From Azolla caroliniana (lineage: Eukaryota > Polypodiophyta), in NCBI GenBank assembly GCA_043228905.1, contig JBHGNT010000003.1, positions 12,586,001-12,650,000 on the forward strand: a DNA stretch of 64,000 nt. The letters run 5' to 3'. Below the pieces are notes generated by a model. The model saw only the letters and a list, made by a program, of their open reading frames with translations. It was not told the DNA's origin and searched no databases. The first letter of the stretch is position 1. Each line of letters starts with the position of its first letter. This document shows, in pieces, positions 38,694-49,706 of the stretch. Both the position numbers and the translations under genes were made by a program.

Positions 38694-40434
38694 CATATCC
38701 GCGTATCGGGGTGGCAGGTTTACCTAGTCTTCTAGTTGGTCAAAGTTTAGACTTGGGAGACTAAGCGACCCTTTGATCTATTCATGGTGTATGAGTTTGA
38801 TGTATTCTTCGACCTGTTGTTTTTTAGCTACTGGGTTTGGGTACGTTGCTAGGTGCGCGGGTAAGTCTTGGTTAGGGTTGATAGGTATTGCGTCTACGTC
38901 TCCTTGAGGTTCGTGATCTTGCTTGGAGGTTTTCGTGGATGCAATCTTTTTAGATTTACGTCTCTTCCATGTGCTCGCGGGAAGGCCTTGGTCATGATAC
39001 TTCAAGTTATGAGCTACTCTTTGAGCTCGTGTGATGACGTTGGTGCCAATCATTGATGGTACTATGGATAATAAGTTGGTGCAAATCCGTTTCTTTTTCT
39101 CCAGGCAGTCAGGTACCAAGTGTTCTTTACCACACCCTGGGCATGATGCTTCCCGTTGGAACCACTCGATGAGGTTCTGTGACTGTTGGTTGAGACTTTG
39201 TATCGGTGGTTTTGGGGGTGCTTCCGGTGGGGCGTGTCGTGGTTGTTGTGCCATCCGGTTATAGTAATCATGTTTAGTTGGGCACTCCTAACCATGTGTG
39301 GCCCTTGGCAATTGAAACATTTCAATTCCGGCCTTCATAAACCATTGTTTTGTCGATATACCATCGGTGGGCCCCTCTGTTCTCCTCGTAAGATGTAGAT
39401 TGGTATTTGGTCGCCTTTGAAGTCCACAAAGTGAGAAAGCACTTCTTCTCCACCGGCATACTCCCAATAAGGGTCTTCATATTCTTGGGCACCCTCCCCA
39501 CCTTAGGCTTGGTTATCAGTGGCGTATTCTAGTTCGACAAGGCGGGCTCCAATGTGAGGTAGTGGGGGTTGTTGGGGAAGTATTGTGGGCAATTATGGGC
39601 GGCTAAGTGGTGGGGGTGATCATGGATGTTCAACCACTGGTGTTTGGCCATATCTTCCATTTGGGGCTTGCCAGTAGTTCTCTTGAGAATGCATCACGAA
39701 GGCTTTGCACCACTTACAGTATTGAGGTCGTCATTGGTGGAGGAGAGGGCACTCATGCCCGGTGTGATGGCCGTGGCATAAGACACACCTTATATTTTCT
39801 CTTTGGGCATATGCTTGGGGTCTTTTCATATGGGGTGGTCTCAGTGGTGTGGGTGGAGCGGGTTCCGAGGTCTTCTCACAGTTGTTCTTAGGTCCTTGTG
39901 TGGGTATTCGCAACCCGCTCATTGAATTGTTTGGGTTGTTGCCCATTGTGCTCAAATGCAGTACGGGGCTGGGCTCGTGTTCTCAACGGTGTGTGTGTGA
40001 TGATGCTTATAGGAGGTTAATTTTTTGTTGAACTTGCGGGAAGATGTCTTTCCTTTCCGCCAGGGTAGCTTCGATGTCTCGGGTGATCCCCTTCGGTTGT
40101 CCTCCTCACGCGAGTTGCATCGTCCATATATTGATTTCCTGTTCTATCGCACGCAGCTCCTGCGTGGTATCCCGTATGTGTCGCTCTATGTTGGGTGAGT
40201 CTGCCGTTGGGCTCTCTTGTAGTGGGGGGTGTGTTAAGAGGTGCTTTGGTTGCTGGGCTTGGTAGGAGGTTCATGTTTGGTAGCATCCATGGGATTAGCC
40301 ACCCACTGTGGTATCGAGTCGGGTTAGTTTGGTCCAACACCATGTGTTTGATTGGTTTTCATGACCTCTTCCTGATGTGTAGGTCGGGTTTTGAACATCC
40401 CCGTCCATGAGGATCCCGCCATATGTACGACGAA
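38694..40434 (-). pseudogene. Element I Gag with three short-spaced zinc knuckles
   Basis: Broken minus-strand frames. Visible: LAERKDIFPQVQQKI near 40040; a knuckle CVLCHGHHTGHEC near 39765; CFNCQGPHMVR near 39290-39325, whose last Cys is restored one base out of frame; then MAQQPRHAPPEAPPKPPI and a third knuckle CPGCGKEHLVPDC near 39110-39150. All three have the spacing CX2CX3HX4C, one residue shorter than the classic retroviral CCHC. A basic stretch (KRRKSKKIASTKTSK) follows. Knuckles bind RNA in Gag. Several stops and frameshifts. Confidence 0.6.
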
Positions 40435-40439
40435 GGATT

Positions 40440-40735
40440 TTGAATGTTCTTGGTGTTGTCTTGATGTCAAACTTTGAGGTTCGCAGACTTTGGGGGTTTG
40501 TTGAAAGATGATCTTTCCCCAAACTTTGATCTTGCATCGAAAGATATTTGTTTGCCAAACTTGGGGGGTTCGTTGAAAGATGATCTTTCGTCGAAAGATA
40601 TTTCTTTGTCAATCTTTGCGGGTTTGTCGAAAGACGATCTTTCATCAAACTTTGCGGGTTCGTTGAACTTTGATCTTTCGTCGAAATGTGCTTCTTCGAT
40701 GAACTTTGGTCGAAAAATTTGAATTTGAATTTAAT
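40440..40735. repeat. Tandem hairpin repeats at the 5' side of element I
   Basis: Three to four degenerate copies of a unit with GTTGAAAGATGATCTTTC and CAAACTTTGCGGGTT; each copy holds GAAAGAT...ATCTTTC, a near-perfect palindrome. On the minus strand it reads KDHLSTNP-like repeats. Probably leader or Gag-start repeats. Confidence 0.7.
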
Positions 40736-40784
40736 TTAATTTTTTTTCAAACGACCGTTTTGTGTATACTCGGATGATCGTGAC

Positions 40785-43614
40785 CTGCTCGGCATGGCTA
40801 CTGGAGTTATGTTGACGGAGCTAATGATATAGCACCTGATGCGGCACACAAGGACTTTCCGGCTTGGGAACAAGTGGCAAGCAGGGTGATGTATTGCTTT
40901 GCATCCAGTGTCGGCGATCAGCTGTTGAGGCATATCCAGGATGCCAAGATGCCAAAGGAAGCTTGGGGAAACTTGAAGAAGGTTTCCGCCGCAAGCACCA
41001 CGGCTCGGAAGCTGCAACTTCGACAAGAGTTGAGCAACGACCGACAGAAAGACATGTCATGTCGGTGGCCGATTACACAACCCGGATTAAAGAGATCTGT
41101 GACTTCCTTGCCTCCGTCAACATGACCATCGAGGAGGATGAGATAATGTAGGTCTGTCTTAGGGGCCTATTGTCGAAGTTCAAAGCATTCCATATGGCGG
41201 TTTGTACAAGGGAGAATATGCCCTTGTTTTTCGACTTACATCCGATGCTCCTTGTAGAGGAGAACCACGCGGATGCATCGACGAGTACGCACAACGACAA
41301 CAAGATGTTGTTCACGGAGGCAGATGCCCCGTGAATGTGGCCGTCAAGTTGGATTAGTGCGTAATGCAGGCGGCCAACAAGAACAAAATCGGAGGCACAA
41401 AGAAAGTGCAGACAATAGTACCAGACCCTCCGGAAGCCAGGGGAGTCAAGGCGGTGTCGGGAGGGCCATAGAGAAAACGAGTGCTGGAAAAAATGGCCGA
41501 TTCCGACAAAGCCGGATTGAGCCGGAGAGACGTAGATAGGCGTCACCGATCGCACTTCGCGGATGCTTGGAGGGAGCCGGGTCAGGAATGGCCCTCGTAA
41601 TGAAGCATGAGGCCAACAACATGGGAGCTGCCAACTCGAAGTCGGAAGAAGTTTGGTATGTGGACGACAGAGCTTCAAACCATATGACGAACCAGAAAGA
41701 GTGGTTCTCCTTTCTCGAGAAGCCAGGGGTGGTCGAAACCGGAGATGACAGTCCACATCCCATTGAGCACATCAGAGATGTCCCTCTGAGCCATCTAAGC
41801 CAGAAGGGAATCATGACGAATGTCTTGCATGTTCTGACGATCACCAAGAACTTGGTGTCTGTCAAACAGATTGTGGATCAAGGAATGTAGGTCTAATTTA
41901 CTCACCATAGATGCTTCATTGAGGAGGAAGGCCGGATAATCGTGTAAGGGTATTGCGATGGAAGAATGTTCATCCTCGAAACCAATAATGTAGGAACCAA
42001 TATGTTCGTGAAAGGACAAAAGGTTGAGTCGGACATCAACCTGTGGCATAAGCAGATCGGTAACACCAACTTCCGGAATCTTCAGGAGATGCAGTCGAAA
42101 CACGTGGTTTTGTGGACTACCGAAGTTTAGTGGCCGGAAAGGCCAAATTTGTGAAGCTTGCTAGCTCGGGAAGTAGCATAGGCTTGTGTTCCCCAATGAG
42201 AAGAATCGGAGCCACAATCGGCTTGATCTTATCCATTTGGATGTGTGGGGACAGACACAAAATGTGAGTATTGGTGGGAGTCAATATTTCGTCTACTTCA
42301 TCGACGATTTCAGCCGCCACACTTAGATCTATTTGATCAAGAAGAAGAGAGAATTTTTCTCATGCTTTCGGGACTTAAAGAATCATGTAGAACGAGAAAC
42401 CAGAAGGAAGATCAAGTGTCTTAGATCGGTTGGCGGAAAAGAGTACTTTTCCGGCCAATTCACAAGTTATCTATAGACCAAGGGAATCCGACGACAGTTC
42501 TCTTGTAGATACACACTGAAGCAGAATGACGTGGCTGAACATTGGAATCAGACATTAGTAGAAGCGGCGAGGGCAATGCTGGAGGAGAAGAGCATGCCCC
42601 GGATTTATTGGGCCGAAGCAATTCTGACAACCGTCTACATATAGAATCGGATTTCTGCCTCAGGGACGAAGGTGTCGCCGCATGAACTATATTTCGAGCG
42701 GAAGCCGAACTTGGCACACCTTCAACCCCTGGTTGAAGCAAGTCTGAGTTAGCCGTGATGTCATTTTTGACAAATTAGCATCCTGGTACTTCCCATGACC
42801 CGAACTCGAGCCGATTGCTGAAGTTGCTGCCACAGACTTCGGAATAGAGGGAGGCATACCGAATCTGATCAGCCAGATAGTCCGACTTCCCTCTGGATAA
42901 GTGCAACAAACCCAGACTGGTTGAGTTGAAGTGGTCAACTGGATGACGAGTCGACAAGTAGTGGAGACTCGGCTGTGCTCTCCCCGTGCAAGGAACTAAG
43001 GAAATGGTTCACGCGCAAAGAGAAGGGGAAGAGGAAGATGCCGAAATACTACACCGGAAATAAAAAGTTGGATTAGAGTGAATCCGACTCTGGAAAGAGC
43101 AATAAGGAACCTCCGGTAACGAGGAAGAAATTGGCGAAGCAAGAATGTCGCCGATCCACCCGCCAAAAGAATCCCGTGATCCGATACGAGTATAACGAGT
43201 ATATGGCGCATCATTATGCGTATATGGCGAAGGTGGCAGCTGTGCGTGAGCCGGAGAGCTACGCTAAAGTGGTTAAGGATCCGAATTGGTAGAAGGGCAT
43301 GGAGGAAGAGATGCACATGCTCATGGAAAATGAGACATGGGACTTGGTTGATATAATGAAAGGAGTGAAGCATTGCGGTCACCTAGAGTAGCAAAAAGCG
43401 GCCGATAGTAGCACTGTCGAGCACCGAAGCCGAGTATAGAGGAGCGGCTGTCGCGACACGCGAGGCCATTTGGCTCACAGTTATTGAAGGATCTGCAGGT
43501 GGAGGTGTCCGATCTAACGACGATCTACTGCGACAACCTCAACAACATCCAACTAGCGATCAACCCCGTCTTCCATGCCCAAACAAAGCACATTGAGGTG
43601 CATTACCATTTTGT
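40785..43614 (+). pseudogene. Copia F1 gag-pol pseudogene, part upstream of A
   Basis: Gag remnant (HKDFPAWEQVASRVMY, IKEICDFLASVNMTIEED, then a stop), protease remnant (VWYVDDRASNHM; DSGA reads DDRA), GAG pre-integrase (VLHVLTITKNLVSVKQIVDQGM), integrase with many stops (41890-42720), the RT start (ESYAKVVKD, ENETWDLVD), then a deletion of about 1.1 kb relative to D, joining to RNase H (VALSSTEAEYRGA, AQTKHIEVHYHF). RT catalytic motifs are absent. Confidence 0.85.
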
Positions 43615-44226
43615 TGTTGAGAATCGACGCTTCGATTCACCTTCACCACTCGGCCACAACCAAGTAATTGCGAATCAATGCAGCAGAAAATAGGAACCAC
43701 AGAGAGGAACACACGAATACACAGGGATTAACGTGGAAAACCCTAGATGGGAAAAACCACGGGAGTACAAGACTCCAAACCAACACTATACAAAGAGAAG
43801 TATACAATGGCGAGCTGCAAGGCGACGACCTTGAGCTCGCTGTCCTCGCCACAGGCGGCGGAAATACACAGAGGCGTCGTCCTCTTCCTCTCTCACGCTC
43901 TATCTCTCTCTCTCTCTCTCACGGCTGCTCCCTCTTCACTCCTCTTGAGTGGAAAAACAGAAAAATGATAAGCAACACTAAAACAGTTTGCCCTAAGTCA
44001 TATTTATACATATATGACTTTGGGGCTATTTACAACTATAGCCTCAGGGGCCCATAGCAAACATATTCACGGATATGTCCCTGCATCCGGACCGCTCTCC
44101 GGGTACATTCGTCATCCGGCTCCGAAGCCGGGGTCTTCATCATCCGGTTCCGAAACCGAAACCGGGCTCGTCGGTATTCATCTCCGACATCCGACCATCC
44201 CATCCGAAGGGACCGTAATCCCAACA
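43615..44226 (-). repeat. 3' LTR of copia A (612 bp)
   Basis: The minus strand runs TGTTGGGATTACGG ... GTCGATTCTCAACA. The end contains the small hairpin GAATCGA-CGCT-TCGATTC. Confidence 0.95.
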
Positions 44227-44240
44227 AACTCCCCCTTCAC
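44227..44240 (-). other. Polypurine tract of copia A
   Basis: The minus strand reads GTGAAGGGGGAGTT directly before the 3' LTR; it overlaps the gag-pol stop codon at 44237-44239. Confidence 0.88.
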
Positions 44241-47200
44241 TTCGGCATGGGATGTCTTTCCAATCCGATCCTCTTCCGGCATGCTTCCAGCTTGTCGGGT
44301 GTGAGCACCTTGGTCAGCATATCCGACCCGTTCTCGTCCGTGTGGATCTTTGTCAGCTCGAACTCCTTGTCTTCTATCCTTTCCCGGATCCAGTGATATC
44401 TTCGCTGGATGTGCTTCGTCCGGGAGTGATAGGCCGCGTTCTTCGCAAGGTGGATTGCACTCTGACTGTCGCAGTAGAGTCGGTACTCCTCCTGCCGGAT
44501 ACCGAGCTCTCTAATGAAGTCCTTCATCCATATTATTTCCTTGCCGGCTTCAACAGCTGCCATGTACTCCGCCTCCGTGGTTGACAACGCAACCGTCTTC
44601 TGCAGCCTCGACTGCCACGAAACGGCTCCCCCTGCATACGTCATCACATACCCTGATGTGGACCGGCTGGTATCTGCATCAGCCGACATATCCGAATCGG
44701 TGAAGCCGTCGAGTTCGGGCTTACCGGAGCCGAATCGGAGGCACACGTTTGCCGTGCCTTTCAGGTATCGGAGTATCCACTTGGCCGCGTTCCAATGCTC
44801 TTTGCCGGGATTGCTCATGTACCGGCTCACCACTCCGACTGCATATCCTATGTCCGGTCTCGTACACACCATGGCGTACATCAAGCTCCCGACGGCTGAG
44901 GCATACGGCACTTTCATCATATCCTCCTTTTCAGCCTTTGTCTTGGGACTTTGCTTGCTGGACAGCTTGCAGTTTGCCGGGAGGGTCGATCCGACCGGTC
45001 TTGCTTCCGACATGTTGAACCGGTGAAGCACCTTCGTCACGTACTTCTCCTGTGACAGCCACAACTGCTTCTTCTTCCGGTCCCGGATGATGTGCATCCC
45101 TAATATTTGCCTCGCCGGACCCAGGTCCTTCATTGAGAAGGTTCGGTGAAGAGCCTTCTTCAGCATCCGTATCTTGACCTGGTCCCGTTCGACGATCAAC
45201 ATGTCGTCCACGTACAGGAGGAGTATTAGAGAGTCTCCTCCTTCGAACTTCTTCACAAACACGCAGTGGTCGGACTGCGTTTTGAGGTACCCTTCGTCGG
45301 TCATGAAGGAGTCGAACTTCCGGTACCATTGCCGGGGAGCCTGCTTCAGTCCGTAAAGGCTCTTCTTCAACCGGCATACTAGGTGCTCCTTCCCTTTCTT
45401 CTCGAATCCTTCCGGTTGCTGCATGTAGATCTCTTCATCGAGGTCACCGTGAAGGAATGCCGTCTTCACGTCCATCTGTTCTACCTCGAGGTCCATGCTT
45501 GCCGCTATGCTCAGCACCGTCCGGATGGAGGTCATCTTCACTACCGGGGCAAATATCTCGTCGAAGTCGACGCCCTTCTTCTGCTGAAACCCCTTCACCA
45601 CGATCCTGGCTTTGTATCTCGGGGGGTTTCCGGCATCTCCCGGTTTCAGCTTGAACACCCACTTGTTTCGAAGTGCCTGCTTTCCTTTCGGCAACTCCAC
45701 AAGTTCATATGTGTGGTTCTCATGCAGGGAATCCATCTCGTCCTGCATGGCACTCAACCACCTGCGGCTCTGGGTGTCATGTTTTGCTTCTTCAAAGCTC
45801 TCCGGCTCCCCCTCGTCGGTTAGCAGCACGTGCTCTGGTTCCGGAAATCTCCGGGGGGCCCTTCTCTCTCTTAGAGGATATCTCCGTTCCGGAGCTTCGG
45901 TAACCGGTTCTTCCGATTCTTCTTCATCCGAATCCATTTCGGGATCGGGGCCGGTTCCGGTATCATTTTCATCTTCTTCGGCCGGTTCAGTTTCTTCACC
46001 GTCTTCGGCCGGATCCTCGAGTGCTAACCGATCCCTTGCCGGTGGGGACTGCTCCTCGTAGAGTTGATCCTCACCAGTCGACTTGGAGCTCTTCATCTTC
46101 TTCTCCGATTTCCAGTCGGCGAGTGTCTTGTCCTCCATGAAGATGATGTCTCGACTCCTGCATATCTTCTTGTCGACCGGGTCCCATACTCGGTAGCCGA
46201 ACTCGTCGTCGCCGTAACCGAGGAATATGCATGGCTGGGTCTTTGGATCTAGCTTTCCTCTCCGGTCCTTTGCCACATGCACGTATGCGAGACACCCGAA
46301 CACCTTTAGATGCCGGTAGGACACTTCCTTACCGGTCCACACTTTCTGCGGCGTGTCTCCGTCCAAAGGTACTGAGGGTGATCTGTTTATCACGTATGTC
46401 GCCGTCGACATTGCCTCAGCCCAAAACCCCTTGGGTAATTTCGCATGCGCCAGCATACTCCGGACCCTCTCCATTATGGTCCGGTTCATCCTCTCGGCCA
46501 GCCCGTTTAGTTCCGGCGTCTTCGGCACAGTAAACTCGAGCCGGATTCCCTTCAAGCGACAGTACTCCTGGAACTGCCCCCGGTATTCCCCTCCGTTATC
46601 CGCTCGTATCGCTTTCAGCTTCTTGCCGGATTCCCTTTCCACTCTCGCGTGGAGTTCTTTGAAGACGCACAACACTTGGTCCTTTGTCTTCAGCGGTGCC
46701 GTCCACAGCTTCCGGCTGTGATCATCAATGAATGTTACGAAGTACTGGGCTCCGCCATGTGACTTTGTTTCTACCTGACACACATCAGTGTGCACCAACT
46801 CCAATGGTGCGCTACGTCTCGTCGGTGGCCTTGAGTGGAAGGAGGTTCGGTTCTGCTTACCGGCCAGGCAATCGGTGCACTTCTCCAGGTGCACATGCTT
46901 CACTGGAATAAGGTTGTCTTCTGCAAGCCTCTTCATCCCCTTCTCACTCATGTGACACAGTCTTTTGTGCCACAGCTCACCGGCAGTGTCGGCTGCCACA
47001 TTGAGCTCTTCAGGACATAACCGGGCATTCATCAGGTACAGTGTGTTGTCTTTCCGGGCCCGAGCCACTATCAGGCTCCCCTTGTTGAACTTCATTACGC
47101 CGTTCCGGATGCTACCTGTGTAGCCTTCATCGTCTAGCCTCCCGGCCGAAATCAAGTTCAATCGAACCTCCGGAACATGTCGGACATCCTTCAGCAGCAT

Positions 47201-48310
47201 TTTGCATCCGGTCGGGGTTGTCAACCACACGTCTCCTATGCCGGCAATCCGGCACGTACCTTCATTTCCCATCCGAACACAGCCATGCTCACCGGCTGTG
47301 TAGGATGAGAAGTATCTTCTCTCCGGGGTCAGGTGGAACGATGCTCCGGAATCGACCACCCAGGTCGTCTCATCGCCGGCAATGTTTAGTTCACCTTCTT
47401 CGGTGATGAGCATGATTTCTTCCTCACTTGCCGCGAGTGCCGTTGTTCCTTTCCGGTCCTGCCCTCGCCGATCCGAACCTCTCCGGTCCGTGGCTCCCCG
47501 GTATGCACCGTTTCTCTCCGGTGACTTCTTCGAATCGGTGTCGTCGGCTCCGTTGTCTTTTCGGTAATGCCGACAATTCTTTCGGAAGTGCCCCGGCTTC
47601 CCACAGTGGAAGCATGTGGGCCTTCCTCTTGACTGCGACCGGGTCCCCGACTTCTCCCGTCTTTGCGGACTCCGGTTCCATTGTCTTCCCCGATCCGATT
47701 CGGTAAGCAGCGCCTTCGAGTCGGAGGCCGGTTCTTTATCTTTCCGACGCGCTTCTTCGTTCAAAATACTTGTCTTTACCGTTTGTAAGGACAAGTTATC
47801 TTCGGTGCAGGAGGTGCTGAGAGTCACCACCAAGTTCTCCCAGCTTTCCGGCAATGTACACATCAGGATGATGGCTTGCATTGCATCCTCCAACGGGAAC
47901 TTGATCGCCGCAAGCTGATTCACGAATCCCATGAACGTGCTTACGTGTTCCACCATACTCTCGCCGTCCCGGTACTTGAGATTCACTATCTTCCTCATCA
48001 GGGAGGTCCGGTTCAACGCATTCTTCCTCTCATAGAGGCCCGACAGCTTCCGCCACATCTCATATGCGTTGGTGTCGTTCGCCACATGTTGTAGAACGCT
48101 CACGTCGACGTATTGCCGAATGGTTGCAACGGCTTTCCGGTTCAAAAGCCTCCATTCCGACTCAAGTACCCCCTTCGGTATTTCCGACCTGTCAATCGGT
48201 TCGTACAGGTCCCGAACAATCAGAAGATCCTCCATCTTGATCTTCCAGTCGGCGTAATTCTGCGCATTCAGCACCATCATCCCCGGCTGCCCGCTGCCGC
48301 CGCCTTCCAT
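44237..48310 (-). CDS. Copia A gag-pol polyprotein (1357 residues)
   Basis: Single open frame. I chose ATG 48310 (MEGGGSGQPGMMVLNAQNYA) because the longer frame begins inside the LTR, before the primer site. Domains: Gag core to about residue 200; CCHC knuckle CFHCGKPGHFRKNC near 231; protease VVDSGASFHL near 315; integrase HHCC (LWHKRLCHMSEKG) near 450, core Asp in VHTDVCQVETKSH, NGGEYRGQF and ELNGLAERMN; acidic linker (TGTGPDPEMDSDEEESEEP); RT from about 850 with QQKKGVDFDEIFAPVVKM and YVDD at 1033-1036; RNase H with TDSDMSADADTS, LSTTEAEYMA and SRTKHIQRRYHWI. All catalytic residues are present and the length is normal for copia. It could supply enzymes for relatives such as E and copia-1. 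Confidence 0.96.
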   Translation of the reverse strand: MEGGGSGQPGMMVLNAQNYADWKIKMEDLLIVRDLYEPIDRSEIPKGVLESEWRLLNRKAVATIRQYVDVSVLQHVANDTNAYEMWRKLSGLYERKNALNRTSLMRKIVNLKYRDGESMVEHVSTFMGFVNQLAAIKFPLEDAMQAIILMCTLPESWENLVVTLSTSCTEDNLSLQTVKTSILNEEARRKDKEPASDSKALLTESDRGRQWNRSPQRREKSGTRSQSRGRPTCFHCGKPGHFRKNCRHYRKDNGADDTDSKKSPERNGAYRGATDRRGSDRRGQDRKGTTALAASEEEIMLITEEGELNIAGDETTWVVDSGASFHLTPERRYFSSYTAGEHGCVRMGNEGTCRIAGIGDVWLTTPTGCKMLLKDVRHVPEVRLNLISAGRLDDEGYTGSIRNGVMKFNKGSLIVARARKDNTLYLMNARLCPEELNVAADTAGELWHKRLCHMSEKGMKRLAEDNLIPVKHVHLEKCTDCLAGKQNRTSFHSRPPTRRSAPLELVHTDVCQVETKSHGGAQYFVTFIDDHSRKLWTAPLKTKDQVLCVFKELHARVERESGKKLKAIRADNGGEYRGQFQEYCRLKGIRLEFTVPKTPELNGLAERMNRTIMERVRSMLAHAKLPKGFWAEAMSTATYVINRSPSVPLDGDTPQKVWTGKEVSYRHLKVFGCLAYVHVAKDRRGKLDPKTQPCIFLGYGDDEFGYRVWDPVDKKICRSRDIIFMEDKTLADWKSEKKMKSSKSTGEDQLYEEQSPPARDRLALEDPAEDGEETEPAEEDENDTGTGPDPEMDSDEEESEEPVTEAPERRYPLRERRAPRRFPEPEHVLLTDEGEPESFEEAKHDTQSRRWLSAMQDEMDSLHENHTYELVELPKGKQALRNKWVFKLKPGDAGNPPRYKARIVVKGFQQKKGVDFDEIFAPVVKMTSIRTVLSIAASMDLEVEQMDVKTAFLHGDLDEEIYMQQPEGFEKKGKEHLVCRLKKSLYGLKQAPRQWYRKFDSFMTDEGYLKTQSDHCVFVKKFEGGDSLILLLYVDDMLIVERDQVKIRMLKKALHRTFSMKDLGPARQILGMHIIRDRKKKQLWLSQEKYVTKVLHRFNMSEARPVGSTLPANCKLSSKQSPKTKAEKEDMMKVPYASAVGSLMYAMVCTRPDIGYAVGVVSRYMSNPGKEHWNAAKWILRYLKGTANVCLRFGSGKPELDGFTDSDMSADADTSRSTSGYVMTYAGGAVSWQSRLQKTVALSTTEAEYMAAVEAGKEIIWMKDFIRELGIRQEEYRLYCDSQSAIHLAKNAAYHSRTKHIQRRYHWIRERIEDKEFELTKIHTDENGSDMLTKVLTPDKLEACRKRIGLERHPMPK

Positions 48311-48325
48311 TTTCTGCAGAACCTC

Positions 48326-48337
48326 GCTCTGATACCA
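48326..48337 (-). other. Primer-binding site of copia A
   Basis: The minus strand reads TGGTATCAGAGC three bases after the 5' LTR; initiator tRNA-Met type. Confidence 0.92.
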
Positions 48338-48340
48338 ATT

Positions 48341-48952
48341 TGTTGAGAATCGACGCTTCGATTCACCTTCACCACTCGGCCACAACCAAGTAATTGCGAA
48401 TCAATGCAGCAGAAAATAGGAACCACAGAGAGGAACACACGAATACACAGGGAGTAACGTGGAAAACCCTAGATGGGAAAAACCACGGGAGTACAAGACT
48501 CCAAACCAACACTATACAAAGAGAAGTATACAATGGCGAGCTGCAAGGCGACGACCTTGAGCTCGCTGTCCTCGCCACAGGCGGCGGAAATACACAGAGG
48601 CGTCGTCCTCTTCCTCTCTCACGCTCTATCTCTCTCTCTCTCTCTCACGACTGCTCCCTCTTCACTCCTCTTGAGTGGAAAAATAGAAAAATGATAAGCA
48701 ACACTAAAACAGTTTGCCCTAAGTCATATTTATACATATATGACTTTGGGGCTATTTACAACTATAGCCTCAGGGGCCCATAGCAAACATATTCACGGAT
48801 ATGTCCCTGCATCCGGACCGCTCTCCGGGTACATTCGTCATCCGGCTCCGAAGCCGGGGTCTTCATCATCCGGTTCCGAAACCGAAACCGGGCTCGTCGG
48901 TATTCATCTCCGACATCCGACCATCCCATCCGAAGGGACCGTAATCCCAACA
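48341..48952 (-). repeat. 5' LTR of copia A (612 bp)
   Basis: Near-identical to 43615-44226. TATA-like TGTATAAATATGAC on the minus strand near 48724-48737. Confidence 0.95.
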
Positions 48953-48957
48953 TTTGT

Positions 48958-49512
48958 CTAGGCGTGGAAGTCGAACTGGTGTATGTTTCGACGGATCGGC
49001 AGAATACCGACATCTTCACCAAACCTCTCAGCCTGGACAAGTTGCGGAAATTTTCGGGCATGCTTGGTCTCTAGCACCTCGATATGCCGAACTGGACGGG
49101 GAGAGGTAAAGCCGAAAAGGATGAGGAAAAGGAGGAGAGAGATGATGATGTCCGAAAAGCCGAATCGGATGACAAATTCAATTTTGGACCGACTAAAGAA
49201 GTCGAAATGTTCGGATTGTGGAGACTAGTCAGACGAATGCTAGAACCGGAGCCAACTGAGCCAAGGGACGGAAAAGTTGAGAAGAGCAAGAGAGGCGGTA
49301 GAGTCGAGAAGGACAGAGCCGAATGAGTGAAGGCCAAGACCAAGCCATGGGTAGATGTGGTCAAGGGCCTGAAGGAGGACAAATCGGAGACAACTGATTC
49401 AGACAAGAGCTGGAATGAATCAGAGATACGTGATTTAGTCAAGGAATTTGATTCAGAAGAACCGAATCAGTTGAAGGCCAAGCGGATGAAAGGGCAACCA
49501 AAGTCGACGTAG
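48958..49512 (+). pseudogene. Copia F1: RNase H end and charged tail
   Basis: Continuation of F1 after A: VELVYVSTDRQNTDIFTKP, then the conserved charged tail (KAEKDEEKEERDDDVRKAE, VVKGLKEDKSETTDSDKSW) up to 49512 with one stop near 49324. It is followed by GAGCTTGAGGGGGAG and the LTR. The tail matches those of D and F2. Confidence 0.8.
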
Positions 49513-49706
49513 ACACGAAAGATCCAACGGGTCGAGGAGCGCTAGTACTGTATAGGCCAAGGGAGCAGACAAGCCGATCGAGAATGTTGAGGGACCGGAC
49601 GGGTCGAGGAGCGTGACCAAGGTGCAGGGACACCAGAAGAAGCTGACAACAAAGATCGGCGAAAACAGACACTGCGAACCGACCTCAAGTTGAGCTTGAG
49701 GGGGAG

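Larger units (their letters stand above)
17668..40740 (-). mobile_element. Element I: giant Tat/Athila-like Ty3/gypsy element, decayed, with nested copias
   Basis: A minus-strand LTR element of at least 11 kb once nested D (19219-25083) and E (25149-30877) are removed. Both insertions have perfect target duplications and the sequence resumes across them, so the three host pieces belong together. Order on the minus strand: short tandem repeats, Gag with zinc knuckles, first protease, RT, RNase H, integrase, a second protease-like domain, a long accessory frame, a proline-rich part, a 3' coding-like region, polypurine tract, LTR. RT has SFIDGFLGYNQI, the Tat/Athila type of motif rather than the chromovirus type. 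Many stops and frameshifts. The 5' LTR is not visible; the right limit at copia F1 is approximate. Confidence 0.7.
43615..48952 (-). mobile_element. Copia A: complete, apparently intact Tork-like element
   Basis: A 5338-bp minus-strand element with 612-bp LTRs, perfect target duplication TTTGT (43610-43614 and 48953-48957), primer site, polypurine tract and an uninterrupted gag-pol. The LTRs differ at about three positions by eye (for example 43719 region GATTA versus GAGTA), about 99.5% identity, so insertion is recent. It sits in the RNase H part of copia F1. Confidence 0.97.

Noticed and set aside
40740-40790. 5' LTR of element I or of F1 at this border
   Set aside because: No TG...CA ends, primer site or match to 17668-18079 is seen; both elements look truncated here.
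48310-48385. Longer gag-pol start at 48385 in copia A
   Set aside because: That start lies in the 5' LTR upstream of the primer site; ATG 48310 matches the start in copia-1 and follows the primer site.
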